A stretch of DNA of 64,000 bases from Cellvibrio sp. PSBB023 (lineage in GTDB: Bacteria; Pseudomonadota; Gammaproteobacteria; Pseudomonadales; Cellvibrionaceae): NCBI RefSeq assembly GCF_002007605.1, contig NZ_CP019799.1, positions 4,008,001 to 4,072,000 on the forward strand, in the 5' to 3' direction. The notes under the pieces were generated by a model. The model was not told the origin of the DNA. It saw only the letters and a list, made by a program, of their open reading frames with translations, and did not search any database. Position numbers and translations under genes: made by a program. Positions 25,668 to 35,515 of this stretch are shown here, piece after piece. Positions within the stretch are counted from its first letter, which is position 1; each line of letters opens with the position of its first letter.

Positions 25668-26156
25668 ATGACCAACAACGATATTTTGCGTCGCTTGCGT
25701 TTTATTTTTGATTTCAGCGATTCCCAGATGATGGCGTTATTTGCCTCTGGCGGCTTTAATGCGTCGCGCGAGTTGGTGAGCAATTGGTTGAAGACAGATG
25801 ACAAGCCGGATTTTAAAGCCTTGCGCGATGTGCATTTGGCGATTTTCTTAAACGGTTTGATCAATAAAAAGCGCGGTAAGCGCGAGGGGGAACAGCCGGA
25901 ACTGGAGAAAAAGCTCAATAACAATATTATCTTTCGCAAATTAAAAATTGCGCTGGATTATAAAGATGAGCAGATATTGGAAACCATGGTCCTGGCGGGT
26001 TTTCCGCTGAGTAAACATGAGTTGAGCGCATTTTTCCGCAAGCCTGGCCATCAGAATTATCGCGAGTGTCAATCGCAGGTCTTGCGTAACTTTTTAAAAG
26101 GGTTGCAAGTTAAATTGCGTGGTGCGGCGGTTGATGTGAGCGAAACCGGCGCGTGA
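25668..26156 (+). CDS. DUF1456 protein (YehS-like)
   Basis: 162 residues, soluble, made of two similar roughly 65-residue halves: N-D-I-L-R-R-L-R near residue 4 and N-N-I-I-F-R-K-L-K near residue 84, each followed by an FxD/YxD-EQ/SQ helix and a segment ending in a DNA-binding-like basic patch. This duplicated DUF1456 arrangement is the normal full length. The function of the family is not known. It lies between tRNA-Phe and a DUF418 gene. Confidence 0.85.
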   Translation: MTNNDILRRLRFIFDFSDSQMMALFASGGFNASRELVSNWLKTDDKPDFKALRDVHLAIFLNGLINKKRGKREGEQPELEKKLNNNIIFRKLKIALDYKDEQILETMVLAGFPLSKHELSAFFRKPGHQNYRECQSQVLRNFLKGLQVKLRGAAVDVSETGA

Positions 26157-26209
26157 TAGTGCTGTTGTAATGGAATCCGCCCGGACGGCGGTAGTAACAG
26201 GAGGATGTT

Positions 26210-27439
26210 GTGTTGAATGTCGACTCTACCGGGTCAGTGATTGATCGCCCTGAGCCTGCACCGGCGCAAGTGCGGGCACCCGCCTTGGATGTGTTGCGCG
26301 GTGTGGCGGTGCTGGGCATTTTGCTGGTCAATATTTATTCCTTTGCCTTGCCGGAAGTGATGCGTCTTGAGCCTGCATTGTTGCCGCACTACAGTGCCGT
26401 TGAGCAGTTTTGTTGGTATCTCATTTATTGTTTTGTCGATTCAAAATTCATTGCCCTGTTGAGCCTGGCCTTTGGAGCCAGTCTGTGGTTATTTGCGGCA
26501 GATAAACAATCACTCCCCGAGTCCGAACTCAATCATTTGCAGTGGCGTCGCAGCATGTCGTTATTGCTGTTCGGTGCCGCCCATGCCTATTTGTTGTGGG
26601 ATGGTGATGTGCTGGTGACCTATGCGCTGTTCAGTTTTGTAGTGTGGCGTTGGCGGCAGAGGAGTGATCGCCAATTAATACTGGCGGCGATCATTGCGTT
26701 TGCGCTTCAGGTCCTACTCTATGGCGGGATGTTTTGGTTGCCGGCCGAGGTTTGGCAAGAGCTGAGCTATCTGTTTGATGAGGCGGCCTTGGCGGAGGAG
26801 GTTGCGCATTACCAGCAAGGCTGGTGGGAGCAGGCGCCGCGCCGGTTTTCCGATGCGCTAGGCATGCAGCTGATTAGCCTGTTTGGCGGTTGGTTTTCCT
26901 GCTCGATGATGTTGCTCGGGGTGGTGCTGGTGCGACGCGGTTATTTTTCAGCGCAACCACCCGAAGAGGCGACACCCGTGTTGATCTTAGCCCTGTTGGT
27001 CGGCGCCTTCCTGATGTTGGCGGCGCTGCTGAGCAATCGTGTTCAGGGCTTTTCATCCCAGTATGCGCTGACCCTGGGGATGCAACTGCATATGTTTGCC
27101 AGTGGTGTGTTGTCCATTGCTTATGGGTTGCTGATTGCGCGCTGGGCGCGTTCGACGGTAGCTGTAGCGGGGCGTGTGGTGTTGGCGGCAGTCGGGCGAA
27201 TGGCCTTGAGCATTTACATCATGCAGACCCTGATTTTTACCGGCATTTTCTACGGATATGGCCTTGGTTGGTACGGCCAATTAGCGCTGTCGTCGCTGTT
27301 GCTGTTAGTTGCATTTGTCTGGGTGTTCCTGTGTGCTTTTGCGGTGCTGTGGCTGCGCTATTTTTACGTTGGGCCGCTGGAGTGGTTGTGGCGCTGCTTC
27401 GTGTATCAGCGGGTGCAACCATTTCGACGCGCCTGCTAG
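26210..27439 (+). CDS. DUF418 (YeiB-like) membrane protein
   Basis: 409 residues from GTG 26210, five bases after AGGAGG; the ATG at 26205 stops after three codons. The N-terminal motif RAPALDVLRGVAVLGILLVN is the family hallmark, and about ten hydrophobic helices follow. DUF418 proteins resemble membrane acyltransferases, but their substrate is unknown. The gene stands alone between DUF1456 and PilZ genes. Confidence 0.87.
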   Translation: MLNVDSTGSVIDRPEPAPAQVRAPALDVLRGVAVLGILLVNIYSFALPEVMRLEPALLPHYSAVEQFCWYLIYCFVDSKFIALLSLAFGASLWLFAADKQSLPESELNHLQWRRSMSLLLFGAAHAYLLWDGDVLVTYALFSFVVWRWRQRSDRQLILAAIIAFALQVLLYGGMFWLPAEVWQELSYLFDEAALAEEVAHYQQGWWEQAPRRFSDALGMQLISLFGGWFSCSMMLLGVVLVRRGYFSAQPPEEATPVLILALLVGAFLMLAALLSNRVQGFSSQYALTLGMQLHMFASGVLSIAYGLLIARWARSTVAVAGRVVLAAVGRMALSIYIMQTLIFTGIFYGYGLGWYGQLALSSLLLLVAFVWVFLCAFAVLWLRYFYVGPLEWLWRCFVYQRVQPFRRAC

Positions 27440-27544
27440 CTTTGGTTCTAAGGCGAGGGTTCTCTCATGAAAATCCTGTCCTAGCGCGTTGCTTTGCTGG
27501 ATTACACTTTAAAGGTGTCCGAGAACTCCTCCGGTGAATGGCTC

Positions 27545-27961
27545 ATGCGCACATTTATTCGACATCCCACATCAATTCCTATTCAGGTCTGCGCCGGGGG
27601 CGATGAAAGCGCTCGCGTGCGGGTGCGCAACCTCAGCGCTGGCGGTTTGTGTTTTATTACCGACAAGCCGGTCAAGGTGGGGACACGGGTGGAATTTGAT
27701 ATTCCCATTACCAGTCCCGATTACCACGGCAGTGGTGTTATTGTGTGGCGGCGCGAGCAGGGACCGGATAGTTATGAGGTGGGCGTTCGTTTCACCAGTG
27801 ATGATGAGTTTTTCCGCACGCGCATGGTGGAGCAGGTCTGCCAGATTGAGGATTATCGCCAGCGCTTAGCCCTTAAGGGGCGCAACCTGACCAGTGAGGA
27901 AGCGGCGTTGGAGTGGATTGCGCGCTATTCGGCGCAGTTTGACCAGCCGGGCATTCACTGA
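27545..27961 (+). CDS. PilZ-domain protein
   Basis: 138 residues. The two cyclic-di-GMP contact motifs are visible: RTFIR (RxxxR) right after the start Met and NLSAGG (D/N-x-S-x-x-G). The rest forms the PilZ barrel, including GTRVEFDIPI and YEVGVRF. I chose ATG 27545 because the domain begins there; a TTG at 27494 would add 17 residues. It may answer the cyclic-di-GMP made or cleaved by the GGDEF/EAL proteins at 18603 and 42354, though such links are usually dispersed. Confidence 0.82.
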   Translation: MRTFIRHPTSIPIQVCAGGDESARVRVRNLSAGGLCFITDKPVKVGTRVEFDIPITSPDYHGSGVIVWRREQGPDSYEVGVRFTSDDEFFRTRMVEQVCQIEDYRQRLALKGRNLTSEEAALEWIARYSAQFDQPGIH

Positions 27962-27982
27962 TCATTTCACCGTAAGCAGAAC

Positions 27983-28020
27983 CCCATAAAAAAACCGGCG
28001 CTGGCCGGTTTTTTTATGGG
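27983..28020. terminator. Bidirectional terminator between PilZ and MFS genes
   Basis: A perfect 17-bp inverted repeat (CCCATAAAAAAACCGGC and its complement) with a GCTG loop; A-run and T-run flank the GC stem, so it works on both strands of the convergent pair. Confidence 0.93.
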
Positions 28021-28037
28021 CATTTGTGGCTGCCGTA

Positions 28038-29333
28038 TCAATCGTGTTTGTGATGGAACGGGGCAAACCAACAAATGAGGAATGATGGAATTGTCGCTGC
28101 CATCACAAAGATAAAATAACCTACATAGCCCATCGCCTGTTGCAGCACGCCGCTGACCATGCCCGTGAGCATCATACACAGCCCCATAAGCGCGGTACCA
28201 AAGGCGTAGTGAGTGGTGGCGTATTTGCCCGGTGCCAATTGCTGCATCAGGTAAATCATGAAGCCCACAGAGCCAATACCAAAAAAGAATTGCTCGATAA
28301 CAACGCCCGCGCTAATCAGCAAGTGGCTTTCAGGCTGGTAAAACGCCATCAGCAAAAAGGTGATGTTGGGAATATTGACGCAGAAGCAGAGTGGGAAAAG
28401 GGCTTTTTGCAGACCTTTTTTGGCGACATAGGCGCCGCCAATCAGCGAGCCAATCAGCAGTGCAATCAGGCCAAATGTGCCGTAGATAATGCCGAATTCC
28501 TGATTGGTTAAGGCGAGCCCGCCATTTTCGACAGAGTCCTTCATAAACAGCATGCTGGGTGCATTCAAAAAGCCGAAGCTGATGCGGAACAGCAGGGCAA
28601 AGCCAATCATCAGCCAAATGCCTTGTTTCTGGAAAAAGGTAACAAAGGCATCGATCAGGGTTTTGATGGCTTCGGCCGGGGTTTTGGGGGTGTTTTCAGC
28701 GCGCGCACCATCGGGCATGACGCGCCAGTGCCAAGCGGCCATCAACAGCATGAGTACGCCGAGCAAGCCGAAGACGATCTGCCAGGATTTGATCCATTCC
28801 GGGCCGGATACATGAGGGTCAAGGCCAAAATAATGTTCGTGCAGGACGCCGCTGAGCACGACCATCACGCTCATCATCGCCAGCTTGCCCAGGTTCCAGC
28901 TCAGGCTTTGCCAGCCGCAGTAAAGTGCTTGTGACTTGGAATCCAGCGCCGTGACATAAACCCCGTCGGTGGTGATGTCTTGTGAGGAGCCAATAAATGA
29001 AAGTACCCAGAAAAACAGCAGCATCAGGGTGATGTAATTGGGCAGGTTCATCACCAGTGCGACACCGATAAAGCCTACCCCCAGCAATACCTGGCAGAGC
29101 AGTACAAAAAACTTTTTGGTTTTGTACATTTCCAGAAAGGCGGCAAAAAAGGGTTTGATGGTATAGGCAAGACCCAGGGCGCTGGCATAGGCCGCGGCGC
29201 TGGCGTTATCCATGCCGAGGTTGCTGAACATTACTACCGCCGCGGCGGTGAGCATGTTGTAGGTCAGTGCCATCGTAAAATAGCCGGAGGGCACCCAGAG
29301 TAAGGGGTGTTTGGTCGCAGGGGCAGAACTCAT
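28038..29333 (-). CDS. AmpG-like MFS transporter
   Basis: 431 residues, twelve hydrophobic segments, no signal peptide. The loop SSQDITTDGVYVTAL after helix 4 is typical of the AmpG branch (SxQDIxxDA), which imports muropeptides. It could import an oligosaccharide or muropeptide; the cargo cannot be read from sequence. It is monocistronic, ending at a strong shared terminator, and the 264 bp between it and ppa hold no gene I can see. Confidence 0.82.
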   Translation of the reverse strand: MSSAPATKHPLLWVPSGYFTMALTYNMLTAAAVVMFSNLGMDNASAAAYASALGLAYTIKPFFAAFLEMYKTKKFFVLLCQVLLGVGFIGVALVMNLPNYITLMLLFFWVLSFIGSSQDITTDGVYVTALDSKSQALYCGWQSLSWNLGKLAMMSVMVVLSGVLHEHYFGLDPHVSGPEWIKSWQIVFGLLGVLMLLMAAWHWRVMPDGARAENTPKTPAEAIKTLIDAFVTFFQKQGIWLMIGFALLFRISFGFLNAPSMLFMKDSVENGGLALTNQEFGIIYGTFGLIALLIGSLIGGAYVAKKGLQKALFPLCFCVNIPNITFLLMAFYQPESHLLISAGVVIEQFFFGIGSVGFMIYLMQQLAPGKYATTHYAFGTALMGLCMMLTGMVSGVLQQAMGYVGYFIFVMAATIPSFLICWFAPFHHKHD

Positions 29334-29597
29334 AGGAAAATTCCTGATGTTTTTGCTGTTATTGTCTGTGATAACAACCGCCTTTTGCTGTGTAAGGCTT
29401 ATTGGGTGTTACTCACTGCCTCTGGTTTTATTGTTAGCGGCTTAATCCTTGCCGTGTGCAGTCTTTCATCGCGCTCTTGGAACAGAGGCCACGCGGGGTG
29501 ACCTCTGTGATCTCTCTCACCTGATCAAGCGGTTGATGCTGCTAGGTGTTACATTTTTAAGACGATTTTTTTAGGCTGATCGATGGATCAGTCAGGC

Positions 29598-30128
29598 TTA
29601 TTTGCCTGCTTTGTAAGTCTCGGCAGCTTTCAGGATTTCAGCGCGTGCTTCTTCCAGGTCGCCCCAGCCCGCTACTTTTACCCACTTGCCTTTTTCGAGG
29701 TCTTTGTAGTGTTCAAAGAAGTGCTCGATTTGCTTCAGGGTGATTTCCGGCAAGTCTTGCAGGGTTTTCACATTGCTGTAAATAGTGGTGAGCTTATCGT
29801 GCGGTACGGCGACGATTTTGGCATCTTCACCGGCTTCGTCGGTCATTTTCAGCACGCCCAGCGGGCGGCAGCGAATTACTGAACCGGCTTGCACTGGCTG
29901 TGGGAATACTACGAGTACGTCGGCCGCATCGCCATCGCCACACAAGGTGTTAGGGATGTAGCCGTAGTTGCAAGGGTAGTACATGGCGGTGCTGACCAAG
30001 CGATCAACAAACAGCGCATTGCTGTCTTTGTCGATCTCGTACTTGATACCGGAATTCATAGGGATTTCGATAACTACGTTAAAGTCATCGGGCAGGCTTT
30101 TGCCCGCAGGGACAAGTTCAAAACTCAT
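29598..30128 (-). CDS. ppa: Inorganic pyrophosphatase, family I
   Basis: 176 residues, the standard bacterial length. Signature residues are in order: [26 protein letters not shown], and the metal site [11 protein letters not shown]. It hydrolyses pyrophosphate in the cytoplasm and drives biosynthetic reactions. A housekeeping gene on its own. Confidence 0.96.
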   Translation of the reverse strand: MSFELVPAGKSLPDDFNVVIEIPMNSGIKYEIDKDSNALFVDRLVSTAMYYPCNYGYIPNTLCGDGDAADVLVVFPQPVQAGSVIRCRPLGVLKMTDEAGEDAKIVAVPHDKLTTIYSNVKTLQDLPEITLKQIEHFFEHYKDLEKGKWVKVAGWGDLEEARAEILKAAETYKAGK

Positions 30129-30203
30129 GGTGCGTTCCTGACGTCGATTGATAAAAAACTCACGGGTGAATAAAGCATTCGTTGTCTTGATAGGCGGCGG
30201 ATT

Positions 30204-31031
30204 CTACCACAACACAAAGATGACGATAGCGATTGCAACAGCGGCCGCTGCCATCAGTACCATCCAGGCCTGCCGTCTCCCCGTGTGATCGACCGGCTCG
30301 ATGCGGTTGCCGGGTGATGTGGGGCGGGTTTTCCAGCGTTTGGGTTCACTGCTGGGCAGTTTGCGCTCGACGGGTTTCAGGGCGTCGATGGGTTTGCGCA
30401 AGCGGGTTTTGGTCTCTTCCAGATCTGGCGCCACAATGCGAAAGGTATAGACATCCAGACGCAAGCGATCGCCATTGTTGGCGGTGGCATTGTCGATTCG
30501 CAGTTCATTAAGGAAAGTGCCGTTGGCCGAGCCAAGGTCTTTGATACGCAGGTGGTTGCCTTCGATGCTGATTTCGGTGTGACGGCGTGAGAGGTGAGTG
30601 CCGGGGATAACAATATCGCACTGGCTGCCGCGCCCAATCACCATGCTGCGCTCCGGCAGCAGGATAAACTGTTTACCCGCGAGCCAACTGCTGTCAGACA
30701 CCAGGCGCCAGGGCAATGCATAGGCATCTTTGGGGCGATCGGCGAGGCTGCGGGGGTCGAGAACGATGATTTCGCTGCGCCCGAGTTTGATAATATCGCC
30801 GGGTAAAATTTCGCGTTGGGTGATGCGCTGGCCATTCACAAAGCAACCCTGCTGGCTATTGTTGTCCTTGAGGTAGTACTTATTGTTTTCCTGCAGGATT
30901 TTGGCGTGGTATTTGTCGACCTCCGGGTCATCCATCACCAGATGGTTATCGCTGGCGCTACCTAAGGCGAATAGCTTCTCAACGACCCACACCGGAGGCT
31001 GGCGATTATCCTTGAAATGGAGTTTAAGCAT
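30204..31031 (-). CDS. Tandem FHA-domain protein with C-terminal membrane anchor
   Basis: 275 residues. The first FHA domain (about 20-95) is degenerate: YHAKI and NNSQQGCFVNG lack the usual Ser before His. The second (about 125-205) is canonical, with IGRGSQCDIVI, HLSRRHTEI and DLGSANGTFLN, and should bind phosphothreonine peptides. A basic, proline-containing linker leads to a single C-terminal helix (MVLMAAAAVAIAIVIFVLW), so the FHA domains face the cytoplasm from a tail anchor. Partners are unknown. Confidence 0.85.
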   Translation of the reverse strand: MLKLHFKDNRQPPVWVVEKLFALGSASDNHLVMDDPEVDKYHAKILQENNKYYLKDNNSQQGCFVNGQRITQREILPGDIIKLGRSEIIVLDPRSLADRPKDAYALPWRLVSDSSWLAGKQFILLPERSMVIGRGSQCDIVIPGTHLSRRHTEISIEGNHLRIKDLGSANGTFLNELRIDNATANNGDRLRLDVYTFRIVAPDLEETKTRLRKPIDALKPVERKLPSSEPKRWKTRPTSPGNRIEPVDHTGRRQAWMVLMAAAAVAIAIVIFVLW

Positions 31032-31168
31032 CGAGGGTTCCGTTTTGTCGCCTTATTCATCCTTTTTAAGCAAGAATGTGTCAGGATTTTGTCTATTTTG
31101 ACGCCGGTGGGTGATCTGAATGACATTACCACCGAATTCTATTAACTCAATACCCAAAGGGCAAACTT

Positions 31169-31498
31169 ATGACTGATATTGCAGCCTCATCCACGCCTGA
31201 ACCGACGATTCCGGTAGCAGGCAACCGGGTGGTGATCCATTACTGCAACCTGTGTCGCTGGATGCTGCGCTCCGCCTGGCTGGCGCAGGAACTGCTCAGC
31301 ACCTTCGACGGCGAGCTGGATGAGGTGGCGCTGCACCCGGGAACCGGTGGCGTATTCCATGTGTGGCTTAACGGTGAGCTGGTGTGGGACCGGGTACGCG
31401 ATGGCGGTTTTCCCGAGGCCAAGGAACTAAAGCAGCGTGTGCGCGATCTACTTTGTCCTGATCGCTCCCTTGGGCACAGCGACGGCCATAAAAAATGA
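31169..31498 (+). CDS. SelW/Rdx-family thioredoxin-fold protein
   Basis: 109 residues with the CxxC redox motif in HYCNLCRWMLR, where eukaryotic relatives often have selenocysteine in the second position. The Rdx fold continues with VALHPGTGGVFHVWLNGE and the G-G-F-P-E loop. A cytoplasmic redox role is likely, but the substrate is unknown. It precedes the MMPL exporter gene by about 150 bp. Confidence 0.85.
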   Translation: MTDIAASSTPEPTIPVAGNRVVIHYCNLCRWMLRSAWLAQELLSTFDGELDEVALHPGTGGVFHVWLNGELVWDRVRDGGFPEAKELKQRVRDLLCPDRSLGHSDGHKK

Positions 31499-31645
31499 CT
31501 GACTTTTGTAATAAATCCCCTTGGTAAAAAACGCTTGATGGCCTTTTTACTGTTTTAGCCGGGGGTGGCTGGCATAATGGCGCCACCCTGTGGCTGGCAG
31601 CACTGGTCACCCTTCCTGAAGGATTCAACTCCACCGGACTATTTC

Positions 31646-34228
31646 ATGCAGACATTGTTACGTTTTCACTGGTATCTCAATCGTTTCTATCGCGCACTGG
31701 TTATCAATCGTCCTTATCACGTATTTACCGGCTTGGTGGTGTTGACCATAGTGGCTGCCTTTGGCATGACCAATTTCAAACTGGATGCCTCGGCCGATTC
31801 GCTGACACTGGAGAACGATACATCCATCGATTATTTGCGTGAAATTTCCAAGCGCTACCAAAGTGGCGATTTCCTGGTGCTGACCTACACACCCAAAGCG
31901 GATATTTTTTCGGACGAGTCCATCAATACCCTGAAGCAATTGCACGATGAACTGGCCAGTGTCGATGGCGTGGCCAGTGTCTACTCCATGATTGATGTGC
32001 CGCTGCTATACAGCCCCATGCGCTCACTGGCGGAGCAAAAAGAATCGACCCGCACCCTGCTGACACCGGGCGTGGACCGCGCCATGGTGAAGCAGGAGTT
32101 TTTAACCAGTCCTATCTACCGCGACATGTTGCTCAGTCCCGATGGCACTACCTCGGCAATCCTGCTCAACCTCAAGGTCAATAACCAATACATCGAAATG
32201 GCGCGTCACCGCGATGCGCTGCGCTTGAAGGCAAAAAATGAAACGCTGAGCGCGGCAGAAGCGCGCGAGTTAGCGCGTGTGTCGGCGGAGTTTTTGGACT
32301 ACCGCACCGCCACTGCCGCACAGGATGCGGCCCGTGTGGAAATCGTGCGCGGCATAGTGGCGAAATATCAGGATCGCGCGCAAATATTCCTCGGCGGCGT
32401 GAGCATGATCACCACCGATATGATTTCCTACATCAAAAGTGATTTGGTGGTATTCGGTGCGGCACTGCTGGCGTTCATGATATTTATGTTGGCATTCCTC
32501 TTCCGCCAGTGGCGATTCGTGGTGCTGCCACTGACTGCGTGTTTAATGTCGGTCACCCTGATGCTCGGTTGGTTGAGCTGGATTGATTGGCGCCTCACGG
32601 TGATTTCATCTAACTTTGTAGCATTGCTATTAATCATGGTGTTTGCTTTCACGATTTATGTGGTGGTGCGCTATCGCGAATTGCACGCGATTGATCCGGA
32701 TCTGGAACAGTCGGATCTGGTGATGCAAACCGTGCGCGATATGGCGATTCCCTGTTTCTATTCTGCACTGACCACCATAGTCGCCTTTATGTCGTTGGTG
32801 ATGAGTGGCATTCGCCCTGTCATCGATTTTGGTTGGATGATGACCATCGGCCTGGTAGTGGGTTTTATTCTGGTGTTTGTGGTGTTGCCGGCGGGATTAA
32901 TGATTCTGCCCAAGGGCGAGCCTAAAGATCGCGGCGATAATTCCGCGGCACTCACCGTGCGTTTTTCCAAATTGGCCGAATTTCACGGCGGCAAAATACT
33001 GTGGGTTTCTCTGTTGGCCGTTGTGCTGAGTGTATGGGGAATCAGTAAACTCGAAGTGGAAAACCGCTTCGTAGACTATTTCAAAAGCGACAGTGAAATT
33101 CACCAGGGCTTGAGTGTTATTGATCGCCAACTGGGTGGTACTGTCACCTTGGATATTATTCTCGATGCCGATAAAAACACGATTGATATTGCAGAGACCT
33201 CATCAGCAGATGACGAAGATCCCTTTGCGGAAGTACAGGGCGATGACGTAGCTGCAGAAGCCTTTGATGAAGACGATCCCTTCGCCGATATGGGTGAAGA
33301 TGATGCCTTTGCCGATGGCACCACAACAGCCAAGGCACCGCCCAGTTATTGGTTTAGTGTTGCCGGGTTGGATCAAATTAAAAAATTACACACCTTCCTC
33401 GAGTCACTGCCGGAAGTGGGCAAGGTGCAGTCACTGGCCACTGTCTACCAATTGGCGCACGACATTAATAAAGGCAAGCTCAATGACTTTGAGCTGAATG
33501 TGCTGCGCAGCATGTTGTCCGATGACATTAAGGATTTCCTTATCAACCCTTATTTGGTGGATGACGTACAGCAAACGCGCATCACCTTGCGTGTTATTGA
33601 AACCACGCCGGATTTAAAGCGCGCCGAGTTGGTTGAGCGCATTCGCAACTATGCGTTAACGGAAGGTGGGTTTAAACCGGAGCAGGTACACTTCACCGGC
33701 ATGTTGGTGCTGTATAACAATATGCTGCAAAGTTTATTTGCCTCGCAAATTTCTACCATCGGTGTGGTGTTTGTATCCATTATGTTGATGATGATGGTGC
33801 TCTTCCGCTCATTCAAAATTGCCTTCATCGCTATTCTGCCCAACATCATCGCCGCAAGTACTGTGTTGGGCGCAATGGGGTTGGTCGGTATTCCATTGGA
33901 TATGATGACTACCACTATCGCCGCGATTGTGGTGGGCGTGGGGGTGGATCAGGCGATTCAGTACTTCTATCGCTTCCGCACGGAATTTTCGTATGATCAA
34001 AATTATGTTGAGGCCATGCACCGCTCGCATGCATCCATTGGGCGCGCTATGTATTACACATCAGTGACGATTGTGGTCGGCTTCTCGATTCTGATGTTGT
34101 CGGAGTTTATTCCCTCGATTTATTTTGGTTTGCTCACCGCATTTGCGATGTTGATGGCCGTCATTGGCTCACTCACGCTGCTGCCTAAACTGATCCTAAT
34201 GCTAAAACCTTTCGGGCCGGGTAAATAG
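31646..34228 (+). CDS. MMPL/RND-superfamily exporter
   Basis: 860 residues from ATG 31646; the 27-residue upstream extension (MAGIMAPP...) looks non-coding. Topology is RND-like: one helix, a periplasmic domain, five to six helices, a second periplasmic domain and five to six helices. Conserved GxxxD-type features appear in VVGVGVDQAIQYFYRF. The second periplasmic domain holds an acidic insert (about residues 521-562) with DEDPFA, DEDDPFAD and EDDAFAD repeats. Relatives export lipids, hopanoids or similar hydrophobic compounds; the substrate here is unknown. A strong terminator follows. Confidence 0.85.
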   Translation: MQTLLRFHWYLNRFYRALVINRPYHVFTGLVVLTIVAAFGMTNFKLDASADSLTLENDTSIDYLREISKRYQSGDFLVLTYTPKADIFSDESINTLKQLHDELASVDGVASVYSMIDVPLLYSPMRSLAEQKESTRTLLTPGVDRAMVKQEFLTSPIYRDMLLSPDGTTSAILLNLKVNNQYIEMARHRDALRLKAKNETLSAAEARELARVSAEFLDYRTATAAQDAARVEIVRGIVAKYQDRAQIFLGGVSMITTDMISYIKSDLVVFGAALLAFMIFMLAFLFRQWRFVVLPLTACLMSVTLMLGWLSWIDWRLTVISSNFVALLLIMVFAFTIYVVVRYRELHAIDPDLEQSDLVMQTVRDMAIPCFYSALTTIVAFMSLVMSGIRPVIDFGWMMTIGLVVGFILVFVVLPAGLMILPKGEPKDRGDNSAALTVRFSKLAEFHGGKILWVSLLAVVLSVWGISKLEVENRFVDYFKSDSEIHQGLSVIDRQLGGTVTLDIILDADKNTIDIAETSSADDEDPFAEVQGDDVAAEAFDEDDPFADMGEDDAFADGTTTAKAPPSYWFSVAGLDQIKKLHTFLESLPEVGKVQSLATVYQLAHDINKGKLNDFELNVLRSMLSDDIKDFLINPYLVDDVQQTRITLRVIETTPDLKRAELVERIRNYALTEGGFKPEQVHFTGMLVLYNNMLQSLFASQISTIGVVFVSIMLMMMVLFRSFKIAFIAILPNIIAASTVLGAMGLVGIPLDMMTTTIAAIVVGVGVDQAIQYFYRFRTEFSYDQNYVEAMHRSHASIGRAMYYTSVTIVVGFSILMLSEFIPSIYFGLLTAFAMLMAVIGSLTLLPKLILMLKPFGPGK

Positions 34229-34250
34229 TGAATGCATTAACTGCAAACAA

Positions 34251-34287
34251 ATAAAAAGGGGGCGCGAATTTCGCGCCCCCTTTTTAT
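34251..34287. terminator. Bidirectional terminator after the exporter gene
   Basis: AAAAAGGGGGCGCGAA pairs with TTCGCGCCCCCTTTTT across a 2- to 3-nt loop, giving a GC-rich stem with A- and T-runs on either side, between convergent genes. Confidence 0.93.
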
Positions 34288-34336
34288 TTGGTGTGTGTGT
34301 TTTCATTCATGTTGTATTTTTTGTCGTCAAAGATTA

Positions 34337-35437
34337 CTACCAATGCATCAGCGCTTTTAGTTGTGGCGCTAAATCTTTTGCCATAGCGGCGTGTTGTGCT
34401 TTGGTGGGGTGAGCATCCTGAACATCGCCCGGATAGTGATTGGAGATCAGTTGATGCACTCGTGCATTGTTTACCCGCGAAATGGTTTCCCGCAGGTAGT
34501 CGATGAGTGCAGCTTTTTTCTCACCATTCAAAATAGCGCCATCAGTCAGTGCGATTTGTGCGTGAGGGTGATTGTGCAATAGCGTGTTAATCAGTGCGAC
34601 ATAAGCTGTCACATACGCTTCTCGCGCTGGAATTCCCTGACTGAAATCATTAGTGCCTATGGCGATGACAATCAGATCCGGCTGATAACTCTTGTGGTCC
34701 CAGCGCACAGCAGTGTTGTTCTCGCCAAGGGCGAATTCATAAAAGTCCGGCAGATTGGCGTCGTCCGTTTTGCCGTTCCAGCTGCGCACTAAACCGCGCC
34801 CGCCCCAGCACACCAGGTGCACTTGCGCGTTTAGCGCGTTGGCCGTGAGCATGCCGTAGGATTCCCGCGCATTCCACCAGTGAGTATTTTTTTCTTCGCC
34901 GGGCACGCGGTCTATGGCCTCGCCGCAGGTCACGGAATCACCCATTACTAATAATTTGCGTTGCGGTAGTGCGGGGGCAGGTAAAAATCTATCGCCCGTT
35001 AATGTCAGTTGTTTCAGGCTCACACTGCCGTGCCAATTTTCCGAGCGATGAATAATCTCCACCGTGTGCTTGCCGGATACAGGGAAATTAAATAATTCAA
35101 CGGTTTGTTGCTGCTGGCCCAGTTTGACCTGGGTGATGTGTTGATGATCCACAACAATATCGATCCAGGAATTGCCCGAGGAGCTTTGCATATCAGCGGT
35201 GAGTGTACGGCCAATGACTTGGGTGCTGAAACTGACACCGGGAAAACCAAAACGATAACTCTGGTCGGCATCAATGTGCGTGCGCCCCATAATGCTGAGC
35301 GGCGCTTGGGTGGCTGGCAGGCTAATCACATTTGTGTCCTGTTGTGAATCTTGGGCGAATTGTTGGGAGTGGGTTGGTGTACAGCCATGGATGATCAGGG
35401 CGGCTAAAAAATAAAATAAGGCGTGAACGTATTTCAT
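34337..35437 (-). CDS. CE2-type carbohydrate esterase lipoprotein
   Basis: 366 residues. A lipoprotein signal peptide ends in IIHGC. An N-terminal beta-sandwich domain (about 45-145) precedes an SGNH hydrolase domain with LLVMGDSVTCGEA (block I Ser), CWGGRGL, IAIGTNDFS and DAHPTKAQH (Asp-His). This two-domain layout matches CE2 acetyl esterases, several of which are known from Cellvibrio; they deacetylate plant polysaccharides. It lies downstream of a second SGNH esterase gene on the same strand, separated by 78 bp, so the two may be co-transcribed. Confidence 0.87.
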   Translation of the reverse strand: MKYVHALFYFLAALIIHGCTPTHSQQFAQDSQQDTNVISLPATQAPLSIMGRTHIDADQSYRFGFPGVSFSTQVIGRTLTADMQSSSGNSWIDIVVDHQHITQVKLGQQQQTVELFNFPVSGKHTVEIIHRSENWHGSVSLKQLTLTGDRFLPAPALPQRKLLVMGDSVTCGEAIDRVPGEEKNTHWWNARESYGMLTANALNAQVHLVCWGGRGLVRSWNGKTDDANLPDFYEFALGENNTAVRWDHKSYQPDLIVIAIGTNDFSQGIPAREAYVTAYVALINTLLHNHPHAQIALTDGAILNGEKKAALIDYLRETISRVNNARVHQLISNHYPGDVQDAHPTKAQHAAMAKDLAPQLKALMHW

Positions 35438-35515
35438 GGTGCTACCTGTCGCTGGTGATGCCAGTAGTCTGTGGGTAGTGGGTGTAGCGCTTGCCCACAG
35501 GCAAGCGCACCGGAT

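Noticed and set aside
26890..27537. A 215-codon open frame overlapping the DUF418 gene in another frame
   Set aside because: It is a shadow of the DUF418 gene: Cys- and Gly-rich composition, no recognisable domain, and the overlapping frame has a strong family match and a ribosome-binding site.
33208..33330. Acidic repeats in the MMPL gene considered as a frameshift artefact
   Set aside because: The frame and codon use are continuous on both sides, and the domain that follows is in frame.
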